A stretch of DNA of 64,000 nt, from contig NZ_DASPLO010000167.1 of NCBI RefSeq assembly GCF_035627495.1, positions 34,022 through 98,021 on the forward strand, in the 5' to 3' direction. Source of the stretch: Methylocaldum sp035627495. GTDB lineage: Bacteria; Pseudomonadota; Gammaproteobacteria; Methylococcales; Methylococcaceae. The notes beneath the pieces are model-generated. The model saw nothing but the letters and a program-made list of their open reading frames with translations, was not told the DNA's origin and did not search any database. The position numbers and the translations under genes are program-made. This document shows positions 36,941-44,455 of the stretch, piece after piece (the stretch's first letter is position 1; the number at the start of each line of letters is the position of its first letter).

Positions 36941-37801
36941 TCAATCTTCCGACCCAACCCCCAGATTCTTCCAAACCCTGATTACCGCTTCGGACCGGTT
37001 CAGGGTATAAAAATGTAGCCCCGGCGCGCCTTGTTCCAGCAAACGTCGGCACAGATCGGTCACCACTTCCAGCCCGAAGGCGCGGATCGATTTGCGGTCG
37101 TCGCCGAACACTTCAAGCCGTTTCCGTACCCAGCGCGGGATGTCCGCTCCGCAGGCATCGGAGAATCGGGCCAACTGCATGTAATTGCTGATCGGCATAA
37201 TGCCGGGCACGATGGGGATGTCGATGCCTATTTTTTCGCAGTCGTCGACAAAGCGGAAATAGGCCTCGGGATTGTAAAAATACTGGGTGATGGCGCTATT
37301 GGCACCGGCGTCGACCTTGCGTTTGAAGTTGCGCAGGTCGGCCTCCATGTTGGTCGCCTGGGGATGCATTTCCGGGTAGGCCGCCACTTCGACGTGGAAA
37401 TGATCGCCCGTTTCCCGCCTGATGAACTCCACCAGTTCGTTGGCGTAGCGGAATTCCCCGGGCGACAGCATGCCCGAGGGCATGTCCCCGCGCAGCGCGA
37501 CGATGTGCCGGATGCCCTGGTTCTTATAGGCGTCCAAAACCTCCCGCACGCTGGCTTTGGTGGACGCGATGCAGGAAATATGCGGAGCCGCCTCGATACC
37601 GGTGTTCTGCTGGATTTCGACCACGGTTTCGAAGGTCTTTTCCCGCGTCGTCCCACCTGCGCCGAAAGTCACCGAGCAAAATTTCGGCTTGAGCGCCGCC
37701 AGTTTCGCCAGGCTCGTGCGGAAAGCGTCTTCCGCCTCGTCGTTCTTGGGCGGAAAGAATTCCAGGCTAAAGATTTTGAGATATTTATTTTGCGATTCCA
37801 T
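36941..37801 (-). CDS. metF: methylenetetrahydrofolate reductase
   Basis: A 286-residue FAD-dependent MTHFR of bacterial length. It has FSLEFFPPKNDEAEDAF, VTFGAGGTTREKTFE, HISCIAS, HIVALRGD, and the substrate-binding ANSAITQYFYNPEAYFRFVD. It forms 5-methyl-THF, the methyl source for homocysteine remethylation, closing the SAM cycle with ahcY and metK. Its gene is separated from ahcY by 146 bp that contain three hairpins, so expression may be uncoupled from ahcY. Confidence 0.96.
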   Translation of the reverse strand: MESQNKYLKIFSLEFFPPKNDEAEDAFRTSLAKLAALKPKFCSVTFGAGGTTREKTFETVVEIQQNTGIEAAPHISCIASTKASVREVLDAYKNQGIRHIVALRGDMPSGMLSPGEFRYANELVEFIRRETGDHFHVEVAAYPEMHPQATNMEADLRNFKRKVDAGANSAITQYFYNPEAYFRFVDDCEKIGIDIPIVPGIMPISNYMQLARFSDACGADIPRWVRKRLEVFGDDRKSIRAFGLEVVTDLCRRLLEQGAPGLHFYTLNRSEAVIRVWKNLGVGSED

Positions 37802-37827
37802 AAGCTGCTCGACAGCCTCTCGATAGA

Positions 37828-37933
37828 AGAAATCCTGCCGGAGCAGGATTTCTTACGGTAGGTTGGGTTAGCGAAGCATAACCCAACGATTCGGCCGAGT
37901 TGTCGGGTTACGCTCCTGAGAGCCCAACCCGAC
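37828..37933 (-). repeat. three hairpins between ahcY and metF
   Basis: In the ahcY-metF gap lie a perfect 11-bp stem with a 4-nt loop (AGAAATCCTGC / GCAGGATTTCT, 37828-37853), a 9-bp stem (GTTGGGTTA / TAACCCAAC, 37862-37887) and an 8-bp stem (GTCGGGTT / AACCCGAC, 37902-37933). The first has TTCT after it in the minus direction and may act as an attenuator or RNA stabiliser. The other two resemble short intergenic palindromic repeats seen in related genomes. Confidence 0.6.
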
Positions 37934-37947
37934 TTACGGATCAACGA

Positions 37948-39366
37948 TCAATACCGGTAATGATCCGGCTTGTACGGCCCTGCCACCGGAACGCCGATAT
38001 ATGACGCCTGTTCCGGGGTCATCTCGGTCAGCTGCGCGCCGATTTTCTTGAGATGCAGTCGCGCCACGTGCTCGTCGAGCTTCTTGGGCAAGACATAGAC
38101 CTTGTTCTGGTATTTGTCGCCATGGCAGAAGAGTTCGATCTGCGCCAACGTCTGGTTGGTAAACGAGTTCGACATGACGAAGCTCGGATGACCCGTGGCG
38201 CAACCCAGGTTCACCAGGCGCCCCTCGGCCAACAGGATGATGCGCTTGCCGTCCGGGAAAATGATGTGGTCCACCTGCGGCTTGATGTTTTCCCAGGTGT
38301 ATCGCTTCAGGCTCGCCACTTCGATTTCCGAATCGAAATGGCCGATGTTGCAGACGATGGCGTTGTTCTTCATCTTCGTCATGTGGTCATGGGTGATGAC
38401 GCCGACGTTGCCGGTAGCGGTGACGAAGATGTCGCCCTTGTCGCAGGCATCGTCCATGGTGACCACGCGGTAGCCTTCCATCGCCGCCTGCAAGGCGCAG
38501 ATCGGGTCGATTTCCGTCACCCACACGGTGGCGCCCAAGCCGCGGAAAGCTTGCGCGCAGCCCTTGCCCACATCGCCGTAGCCGAGAACGACGCAGATCT
38601 TGCCGGCGATCATCACGTCGGTGGCGCGCTTGATGCCATCCACCAGCGATTCGCGGCAGCCGTACAGATTGTCGAACTTGGACTTGGTCACCGAGTCGTT
38701 GACGTTGATCGCCGGGAAGGGCAAACGGCCTTCCTGCTCCATGAGATACAGACGGTGCACGCCGGTGGTGGTTTCCTCGGTGACGCCCTGGATGTGGGCC
38801 AATACCTTGGAATACCAGCCCGGCTGGGAAGCCAGGCGCTTCTTGATGGCGGCGAACAGCACCTCTTCTTCTTCACAAGTGGGCTTGTCCAAGAGCGAGG
38901 GGTCCTTTTCGGCGCGTGAACCCAGCGTGATCAATAGCGTCGCGTCGCCGCCATCATCGAGGATCATGTTCGGCGTACCGCCGTCATGCCATTCGAAGAT
39001 GCGGTGGGTGAAGTCCCAGTATTCTTCGAGGCTTTCCCCTTTGTAGGCGAACACCGGGATACCGGCGGCGGCGATGCCCGCGGCGGCATGGTCCTGAGTG
39101 GAGAAAATGTTGCAGGATGCCCAGCGCACTTCCGCGCCCAAGGCCCCTAGGGTCTCGATCAAGACGGCGGTTTGGATGGTCATGTGCAGGCTGCCGGCGA
39201 TGCGGGCCCCTTTGAGCGGTTGCTGCGCGCGATATTCCTCGCGCACCGCCATCAAGCCCGGCATTTCGGTCTCGGCGATGCCGATTTCCTTGCGGCCCCA
39301 ATCGGCCAGGGAAATGTCGGCGACTTGATAGTCGTTGAATGAATCAGGATTTACGACAGCGTTCAT
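37948..39366 (-). CDS. ahcY: S-adenosylhomocysteine hydrolase
   Basis: A 472-residue SAH hydrolase. It has the NAD-binding region CVVLGYGDVGKGCAQAFRGLGATVWVTE, the substrate-binding TEMPGLMAVREEY, and the C-terminal end PVAGPYKPDHYRY with the NAD-contact Lys-x-x-x-Tyr. It splits SAH to adenosine and homocysteine, relieving product inhibition of methyltransferases. The ATG has GAGGAG 8 bases upstream. An SAH riboswitch lies about 265-345 bases upstream on the same strand, with a repeat element in between. Confidence 0.97.
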   Translation of the reverse strand: MNAVVNPDSFNDYQVADISLADWGRKEIGIAETEMPGLMAVREEYRAQQPLKGARIAGSLHMTIQTAVLIETLGALGAEVRWASCNIFSTQDHAAAGIAAAGIPVFAYKGESLEEYWDFTHRIFEWHDGGTPNMILDDGGDATLLITLGSRAEKDPSLLDKPTCEEEEVLFAAIKKRLASQPGWYSKVLAHIQGVTEETTTGVHRLYLMEQEGRLPFPAINVNDSVTKSKFDNLYGCRESLVDGIKRATDVMIAGKICVVLGYGDVGKGCAQAFRGLGATVWVTEIDPICALQAAMEGYRVVTMDDACDKGDIFVTATGNVGVITHDHMTKMKNNAIVCNIGHFDSEIEVASLKRYTWENIKPQVDHIIFPDGKRIILLAEGRLVNLGCATGHPSFVMSNSFTNQTLAQIELFCHGDKYQNKVYVLPKKLDEHVARLHLKKIGAQLTEMTPEQASYIGVPVAGPYKPDHYRY

Positions 39367-39410
39367 GTTTCATGCTCCTCATCGTGTGAATGTCCGCAGA
39401 TCACAAAGTC

Positions 39411-39610
39411 AGAGGCTGTCAAAAACCGTTACGCGAGCATATCGGGGGCGTTTGGTACAGGTCCGGTTGCCGGAAGCAGCGAGAGATTCAAGCCTGGCTC
39501 GAATCTGGCGAAACGCGCTTCGCCATCCTCACTACCTGCCGGGTACACCCGTTTCCTGCGCTCCGTCCGACCCGCTATGACGCTCACGCCGTTTTCGACA
39601 GCTAAGAGGC
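39411..39610. repeat. palindromic repeat element in the ahcY leader
   Basis: A roughly 200-bp block whose ends are imperfect inverted repeats: GAGGCTGTCAAAAACCGTTA at the left and, read from the right, CTTAGCTGTCGAAAACGGCG. An internal hairpin GGCGAA-ACGCGC-TTCGCC lies near 39507-39524. The left end matches the elements at 54865 and 55925. It has no coding capacity I can support. It sits between the SAH riboswitch and the ahcY start. Confidence 0.6.
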
Positions 39611-39631
39611 TTTGACCAGCGGAAACGAACC

Positions 39632-39712
39632 GAGCGCCGTTGAAAAACCAGTTGCGCTTACTGAGCCTGGCGGCGGCCCTATGCATTTGCCACCGTCGCA
39701 GCGCCCCTCAGC
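39632..39712 (-). promoter_or_regulatory. SAH riboswitch upstream of ahcY
   Basis: Reading the minus strand, the aptamer shows the conserved SAH-riboswitch blocks in order: GCTGAGGGGCGCTGCGACGG, a P2 stem (CGGTGGC / GCCGCCG) with an apical loop, the invariant GCCAGGCTCAG that closes P1 (CTGAG / CTCAG), a linker, and CAACGGCGCTC, whose GCGC can pair back to GGGCGCT as the pseudoknot. SAH riboswitches turn on ahcY when SAH builds up. The aptamer begins about 40 bp past the metK stop and is unusually far from the ahcY start because of the repeat element. Confidence 0.88.
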
Positions 39713-39753
39713 CTGCACAACACCGCCCTACCCGGCGGCCGGGTCAAAAACGA

Positions 39754-40923
39754 TTAAAGTGCGGATAAGCCGGCCGCCTCGCGCAGCGCATCGGCCTTGT
39801 CCGTCTTCTCCCAAGTGAACGTGTCCTCGGTACGGCCGAAATGTCCGTAAGCGGCCGTGGGACGATAAATCGGCTGCAGAAGATTCAGCATGCGGATCAG
39901 CCCCTTCGGCCGCAGATCGAAATACTCGCGCACCAATTGCACCAAGCGTTCCTCGGCGATCACTCCGGTACCGAAGGTGTTGACGCTGATGGACGTGGGC
40001 TCCGCCACACCGATGGCGTAGGACACCTGAATCTCGCAACGATCGGCCAAACCGGCGGCCACGATGTTCTTGGCGACATAGCGGCCCATGTAAGCCGCGG
40101 AACGGTCTACCTTAGACGGGTCCTTGCCGCTGAATGCGCCGCCGCCATGCCGCGCCATGCCGCCGTACGAATCGACGATGATCTTGCGGCCGGTCAATCC
40201 GCAGTCGCCGACCGGACCGCCGATAACGAATTTGCCCGTGGGATTGATGAAGTACTTGGTGTTCTTGTGCAACCACTCCTTCGGCAGCACGTGGAGGATG
40301 ATCTCGTCCATCACCGCCTCCTGCAGGATTTTCTGATCGATCTCCGGCGAGTGCTGGGTAGACAAGACGACCGCGTCAATGGCAACGGGCTTGTTGTCTT
40401 CGTAGCGGAAGGTCACCTGGCTTTTCGCATCGGGACGCAGCCAAGGCAAAAGTTTCTTCTTTCTCACTTCCGCCTGGCGCTGTACCAGCCGATGGGCGTA
40501 AGTAATCGGAGCCGGCATCAACACGTCTGTTTCGTTAGACGCGTAGCCGAACATCAGGCCCTGGTCGCCGGCACCCTGTTCGTGATTTTCGCTGTCGTCC
40601 ACACCCATAGCAATGTCGGGCGACTGTTTGCCGATCGCGGTGAGCACCGCGCAGCTCTCCCAGTCGAATCCGATCGACGGATCGTCGTAGCCGATCTCGC
40701 GAACGACCTGGCGCACCAGCGCTTCGGTATCCACCCAAGCGGATGTGGTCACTTCACCCGCCAATACCACCATTCCGGTTTTAACTAAGGTTTCCACGGC
40801 CACTCTGGCCTTGGGATCTTGTCTCAACATTTCGTCCAGAACCGCATCGGAAACTTGGTCGGCGACCTTGTCCGGATGGCCTTCGGAAACCGATTCGGAG
40901 GTAAAGATAAAGTTGTTGCTCAC
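39754..40923 (-). CDS. metK: S-adenosylmethionine synthetase
   Basis: A 389-residue MetK. It has FTSESVSEGHPDKVADQVSDAVLDE at the N-terminus, GAGDQGLMFGYASNET, GGGAFSGKDPSKVDRSAAYMGRY, and the end YGHFGRTEDTFTWEKTD. It makes SAM from methionine and ATP. The start codon is GTG with AGGAAGG at 6-base spacing. It opens the minus-strand run metK-ahcY-metF-bioA-rsmE. Confidence 0.97.
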   Translation of the reverse strand: MSNNFIFTSESVSEGHPDKVADQVSDAVLDEMLRQDPKARVAVETLVKTGMVVLAGEVTTSAWVDTEALVRQVVREIGYDDPSIGFDWESCAVLTAIGKQSPDIAMGVDDSENHEQGAGDQGLMFGYASNETDVLMPAPITYAHRLVQRQAEVRKKKLLPWLRPDAKSQVTFRYEDNKPVAIDAVVLSTQHSPEIDQKILQEAVMDEIILHVLPKEWLHKNTKYFINPTGKFVIGGPVGDCGLTGRKIIVDSYGGMARHGGGAFSGKDPSKVDRSAAYMGRYVAKNIVAAGLADRCEIQVSYAIGVAEPTSISVNTFGTGVIAEERLVQLVREYFDLRPKGLIRMLNLLQPIYRPTAAYGHFGRTEDTFTWEKTDKADALREAAGLSAL

Positions 40924-40976
40924 AGATGACCTTCCTAAATTACAGTGAATACGAGCTGGCCCTAAAATCGTGCCAC

Positions 40977-41005
40977 ATTATAGGTTAACGCGATAGCTCG
41001 ACCAA
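40977..41005 (-). promoter_or_regulatory. metK promoter candidate
   Basis: On the minus strand a perfect -10 TATAAT (40977-40982) lies 17 bp after TTGGTC (41000-41005, a weak -35). This gives a 5' leader of about 47 nt for metK, too short for a SAM riboswitch. Confidence 0.55.
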
Positions 41006-41043
41006 ATATTTAAAGCAAAAGTCAATGGGAATGAGGCTGGGCC

Positions 41044-41571
41044 TCAAATAATCCGGAGAGCCGCATTGAGACCCAGAAGCAGGAAGCCGAACGGAATCGA
41101 CGATAACAGAAGAAACAAGGAGATGGCGATGCCCGCCCTCACGCCGATAGGCTGCCCGGTTCGATCGAAACGTATGACGGCAGCGTAAAGAGCCGCGAGC
41201 ATCTGCGCCGCCACCGCGATGACAAAAATCAAGATGTAGCGCTCCTCTAAACGAAACGCGTGAGCCAGCACATCGTTCAACACGGTCAGCATCAACGGCG
41301 CGTAAAACAAGGCGGACGGCAAAGCCAGGCCATAAGCACTCAAAGGCGTCAGCCGGATTCCGACCGTTCTTCGGACCGCCAACCGGAATGCCGCCATCCA
41401 CAGAAGGTTGATGACGAGGTAAATCAGGATCAGCCTGGAAAAATCATCCACTGGGTGCGCGGACGGATGGATGAGAAGATCCACGGAGAGATAGAGCAAG
41501 GGATGGGCTTTATAGAGTAAAGGATTCACAAATACGCGCCTAAGTCTGATATCGTCCGGGACGAAGCTCAT
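41044..41571 (-). CDS. hypothetical membrane protein
   Basis: About 175 residues from the ATG at 41571 with five hydrophobic segments: LIYLVINLLWMAAFRL, LALPSALFYAPLMLTVLNDVL, YILIFVIAVAAQMLAALYAAVI, IAISLFLLLSSIPFGFLLLGL, and a weaker one near the start. I do not recognise the family. The frame continues to a TTG at 41643, but that extension would cover the ppa promoter region. It ends 121 bp before metK on the same strand and is divergent from ppa. Confidence 0.6.
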   Translation of the reverse strand: MSFVPDDIRLRRVFVNPLLYKAHPLLYLSVDLLIHPSAHPVDDFSRLILIYLVINLLWMAAFRLAVRRTVGIRLTPLSAYGLALPSALFYAPLMLTVLNDVLAHAFRLEERYILIFVIAVAAQMLAALYAAVIRFDRTGQPIGVRAGIAISLFLLLSSIPFGFLLLGLNAALRII

Positions 41572-41694
41572 TGCAGGACCGATTGTGCCGGGTACAGACC
41601 ATCGAATCCAAGCGCCGTTCTTTGCGAACCGATAAATAAGCAAACATTGCTATAATCCCGCAGTTTTACCCCAGCTAAAGGAGTATCCAACCCC

Positions 41695-42243
41695 ATGTCT
41701 TTGATGAAGGTCAGTTCCGGTAAGAGCGTTCCGAATGACATCAATGTGATCATCGAAATCCCGGCGTACAGCGACCCGGTGAAATACGAAGTCGACAAGG
41801 AAACCGGAGCACTTTTCGTCGACCGCTTCATGGGCACGGCGATGCAGTATCCCTGCAATTACGGCTACGTGCCCCACACCTTGTCCGAAGACGGCGACCC
41901 GGTGGACGTGCTGGTGATCGCTCCCTGGAAACTATTAAGCGGATCGGTGGTCCGCTGCCGGCCGATCGGGCTGCTCAAGATGACCGACGAAGCGGGCGGC
42001 GACTGCAAGATTATCGCGGTTCCTCACGACAAATTGACCCCGCTCTACAGCAAGGTCAGCTCCTTCCGTGACGTCCCGGAAACCCAACTCGCCCAAATCG
42101 CTCACTTTTTCGAGCATTATAAGGATTTGGAACCCGGCAAATGGGTCAAGATCGACGGCTGGTACGACGGCGAGGAAGCGAAGCAGGAAATTACCGCCAG
42201 TATGGAACGTTATAATTCGGCCAAGAAAAAACCGAACTTCTGA
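41695..42243 (+). CDS. ppa: inorganic pyrophosphatase
   Basis: A 182-residue family I (hexameric) pyrophosphatase. It has IIEIPAYSDPVKYEVDKETGALFVDRF, YPCNYGYVPHTLSEDGDPVDVLV (the DxDPxD metal site) and the FFEHYKDLEPGKWVKIDGW block. It hydrolyses PPi from biosynthetic reactions, including SAM synthesis. A TATAAT -10 element lies at 41651-41656 and AAAGGAG precedes the ATG. rlmJ follows 47 bp downstream on the same strand. Confidence 0.97.
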   Translation: MSLMKVSSGKSVPNDINVIIEIPAYSDPVKYEVDKETGALFVDRFMGTAMQYPCNYGYVPHTLSEDGDPVDVLVIAPWKLLSGSVVRCRPIGLLKMTDEAGGDCKIIAVPHDKLTPLYSKVSSFRDVPETQLAQIAHFFEHYKDLEPGKWVKIDGWYDGEEAKQEITASMERYNSAKKKPNF

Positions 42244-42290
42244 GCGGCTTCCGATCGACGGTTCGCCCTCCCAATAAGGCTGCGTCACCT

Positions 42291-43133
42291 ATGCTGAGCT
42301 ACCGCCACGGTTTTCACGCCGGCAACCACGCCGACGTCTTCAAGCATCTGGTCTTGACCCTGCTGGTCCGCCCGCTGCTGAACAAGGAAAAGCCGTTTTT
42401 CTACCTGGACACCCATGCCGCCGCCGGCCGTTACGATCTTGGCTCCGCAATGGCGCGCAAGAATCGCGAGTATGAAACCGGCATCGGTCCATTATGGAAG
42501 GTCAAAGCGGCGCCCGAGGCTGTCCGGGATTACTTCGAAACCGTACGCGCCATAAATTCCGGCGACAAACTACGCTTTTATCCCGGCTCGCCGCGCGTGG
42601 TCCGGCACTTTCTGCGCCCGGGCGATCGAATGGCGCTCTCCGAGCTGCATCCCAACGAAGTGAAAGTGCTCGGCGATGAGTTCGCCGGCGACAAACAAGT
42701 CAAGATTCATCATCTCGATGGCTATCAGGCGCTCAAGGCGCTGCTGCCGCCCGCCGAACGGCGTGGACTGGTGCTGATCGATCCGGCCTTCGAGCTCAGA
42801 GACGAGCGGCGGCGTCTTCTGGATGCCGTGAAGGAAGCCTACCGGCGCTGGGCCACGGGGATTTTCGCGGTGTGGTATCCGATTCAGGACCGCGCCACGG
42901 CGGACGATCTTCTGCGCCGGTTCAAAAAATCCGGAATCCGCAACATATTGGCGGCGGAATTCAAAGTCTTGCCGGACGACGAGCCTTTGCGTCTGAACGG
43001 CAGCGGCATGATCGTCATCAATCCGCCCTGGCGCCTGGATCAGCAATTAAACGACCTCCTCCCGTGGCTGTGGGAACAGCTTGCGATCGAAAAGCAGGGC
43101 GCTTGGCGGGTGGAGTGGCTGGTGCCGGAGTAG
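42291..43133 (+). CDS. rlmJ: 23S rRNA (adenine2030-N6)-methyltransferase RlmJ
   Basis: A 280-residue RlmJ. It begins MLSYRHGFHAGNHADVFKHL, characteristic of the family, and has FYLDTHAAAGRYDL and FYPGSPRVVRHFLRPGDRMALSELHP. The catalytic motif IV reads LIDPAFE instead of the usual DPPY/F, an Ala for Pro change next to the target-adenine pocket. It uses SAM. A weak hairpin at 43156-43176 may end transcription before the convergent hypB. Confidence 0.93.
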   Translation: MLSYRHGFHAGNHADVFKHLVLTLLVRPLLNKEKPFFYLDTHAAAGRYDLGSAMARKNREYETGIGPLWKVKAAPEAVRDYFETVRAINSGDKLRFYPGSPRVVRHFLRPGDRMALSELHPNEVKVLGDEFAGDKQVKIHHLDGYQALKALLPPAERRGLVLIDPAFELRDERRRLLDAVKEAYRRWATGIFAVWYPIQDRATADDLLRRFKKSGIRNILAAEFKVLPDDEPLRLNGSGMIVINPPWRLDQQLNDLLPWLWEQLAIEKQGAWRVEWLVPE

Positions 43134-43231
43134 GCTTGGTGATCGACAAGCCTTTTGGCGCTATCCGCAAGCGCCAGCTTGCCCACGTGCTTTCAAACTA
43201 AGCAAGTAACCAATGAACAGTCTTTAGTCGT

Positions 43232-43996
43232 TCACCCGACTTGGCTTTTTTCGACTCCGCGCATAATCCACTCGACCCAGTCGTCCATGCCGTCACTCCG
43301 GGTGGCGGATAGCTGAATCACCCGGATGTCCGGATTCACCTGACGTGCGTAATCGATGCAGCGCGGGACATCGAAATCGACATAAGGCAGCAGGTCGATC
43401 TTGTTGATGAGCATCAGGTCGGCGGCGTGGAACATGTCCGGGTATTTGATGGGTTTGTCATCGCCCTCGGTCACCGACAGGATGACGACCTTGTGGGCTT
43501 CGCCCAGATCGAAGGACGAGGGGCACACCAGGTTCCCCACGTTCTCGATGGCGAGCAGGCTGTTCGGCTTTACGTGCAAGTCCACCACGGCATGGCCGAT
43601 GCCGTGGGCGTCCAGGTGGCACGCCTTGCCGGTGTTGATTTGCAGGGCGGGGATGCCTTCGGCGCGGATGCGGTCGGCGTCGCGGTGGGTTTGCTGGTCG
43701 CCTTCTATGACGGCGATCGGAATCCGGTTCTTGAGCGCCCGGATCGTCGCCACCAGCAGCGAGGTTTTTCCGGCGCCGGGGCTGGAGACGAGGTTCAGGG
43801 CGAAAATGCCGTTCTGCCGGAAATAGGCGCGGTTTTGGAGCGCATAGCGATTGTTCTTGCCGAGTATGTCCTGCTCGACCTGCACCCAATGGGCTCCGGT
43901 GCCGTAATGGTGATGTTCATGACCGTGTTCGTGGTGATGACCATGGTCGTGGGCATGTCCGTGTTCCGGTTGGCCGCAGCCGCAAATCGCGCACAT
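43232..43996 (-). CDS. hypB: hydrogenase nickel incorporation GTPase HypB
   Basis: A 254-residue HypB. The N-terminus MCAICGCGQ carries the high-affinity nickel CxxCGC motif and is followed by a histidine-rich stretch (about residues 10-32) that can store nickel. The GTPase has P-loop SSPGAGKTSLL, IEGDQQT, and NKIDLLPY. It loads nickel into [NiFe] hydrogenase together with HypA. hypA lies 29 bp upstream. No hydrogenase structural gene is in the window. Confidence 0.96.
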   Translation of the reverse strand: MCAICGCGQPEHGHAHDHGHHHEHGHEHHHYGTGAHWVQVEQDILGKNNRYALQNRAYFRQNGIFALNLVSSPGAGKTSLLVATIRALKNRIPIAVIEGDQQTHRDADRIRAEGIPALQINTGKACHLDAHGIGHAVVDLHVKPNSLLAIENVGNLVCPSSFDLGEAHKVVILSVTEGDDKPIKYPDMFHAADLMLINKIDLLPYVDFDVPRCIDYARQVNPDIRVIQLSATRSDGMDDWVEWIMRGVEKSQVG

Positions 43997-44025
43997 CGTC
44001 GTTCTCTCATTTCCGATCTATACAT

Positions 44026-44367
44026 TCACTCGACTTCAAGCTCTCTGACCCGCAGCTCGTTCCCCGCGGTGACATCCACCCGATGGCTGCCGCAGAGCCG
44101 GCACGAGTCGTAAAGCGCTTCCAGTTCGACCATCCCGCCGCAGGATCTGCACACACCGCGGCCTTGGGTCTCGATGATATCCAGGTTCGCGCCTTCCGCC
44201 GGCGTGCCCTGCATCACCACGTCGAAGCAGAAGCGCAACGCGTCCGGCTCGACGCAGGAAAGCTTGCCGACCTCGATCCGCACCGTCCGAACCCGGCGAA
44301 AACCCTGTTGCGTACGGCTGGCTTCGATAATATCCCGCACATTTTGCATCAAGGAGAGCTCGTGCAT
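44026..44367 (-). CDS. hypA: hydrogenase maturation nickel metallochaperone HypA
   Basis: A 113-residue HypA, exactly the usual length, from the ATG at 44367 (MHELSLMQNVRDIIE). The nickel-binding His2 is present, and the zinc site is formed by two CxxC pairs (CRSCGG and CRLCGS). It delivers nickel with HypB. The open frame extends to 44415, but that start would remove the obligatory N-terminal MHE, so it is rejected. Confidence 0.96.
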   Translation of the reverse strand: MHELSLMQNVRDIIEASRTQQGFRRVRTVRIEVGKLSCVEPDALRFCFDVVMQGTPAEGANLDIIETQGRGVCRSCGGMVELEALYDSCRLCGSHRVDVTAGNELRVRELEVE

Positions 44368-44455
44368 AACCCGCCTGTTGCGGTTTGCCGGTAGTTTGGC
44401 GTGGAACGGGCGCAAAAAGCCTCTTTGGCGACGCGCTCTTCCCGATCAAGCAGAG

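Noticed and set aside
40924..40980. SAM riboswitch before metK
   Set aside because: The leader from the likely promoter is under 60 nt and shows none of the SAM-aptamer blocks.
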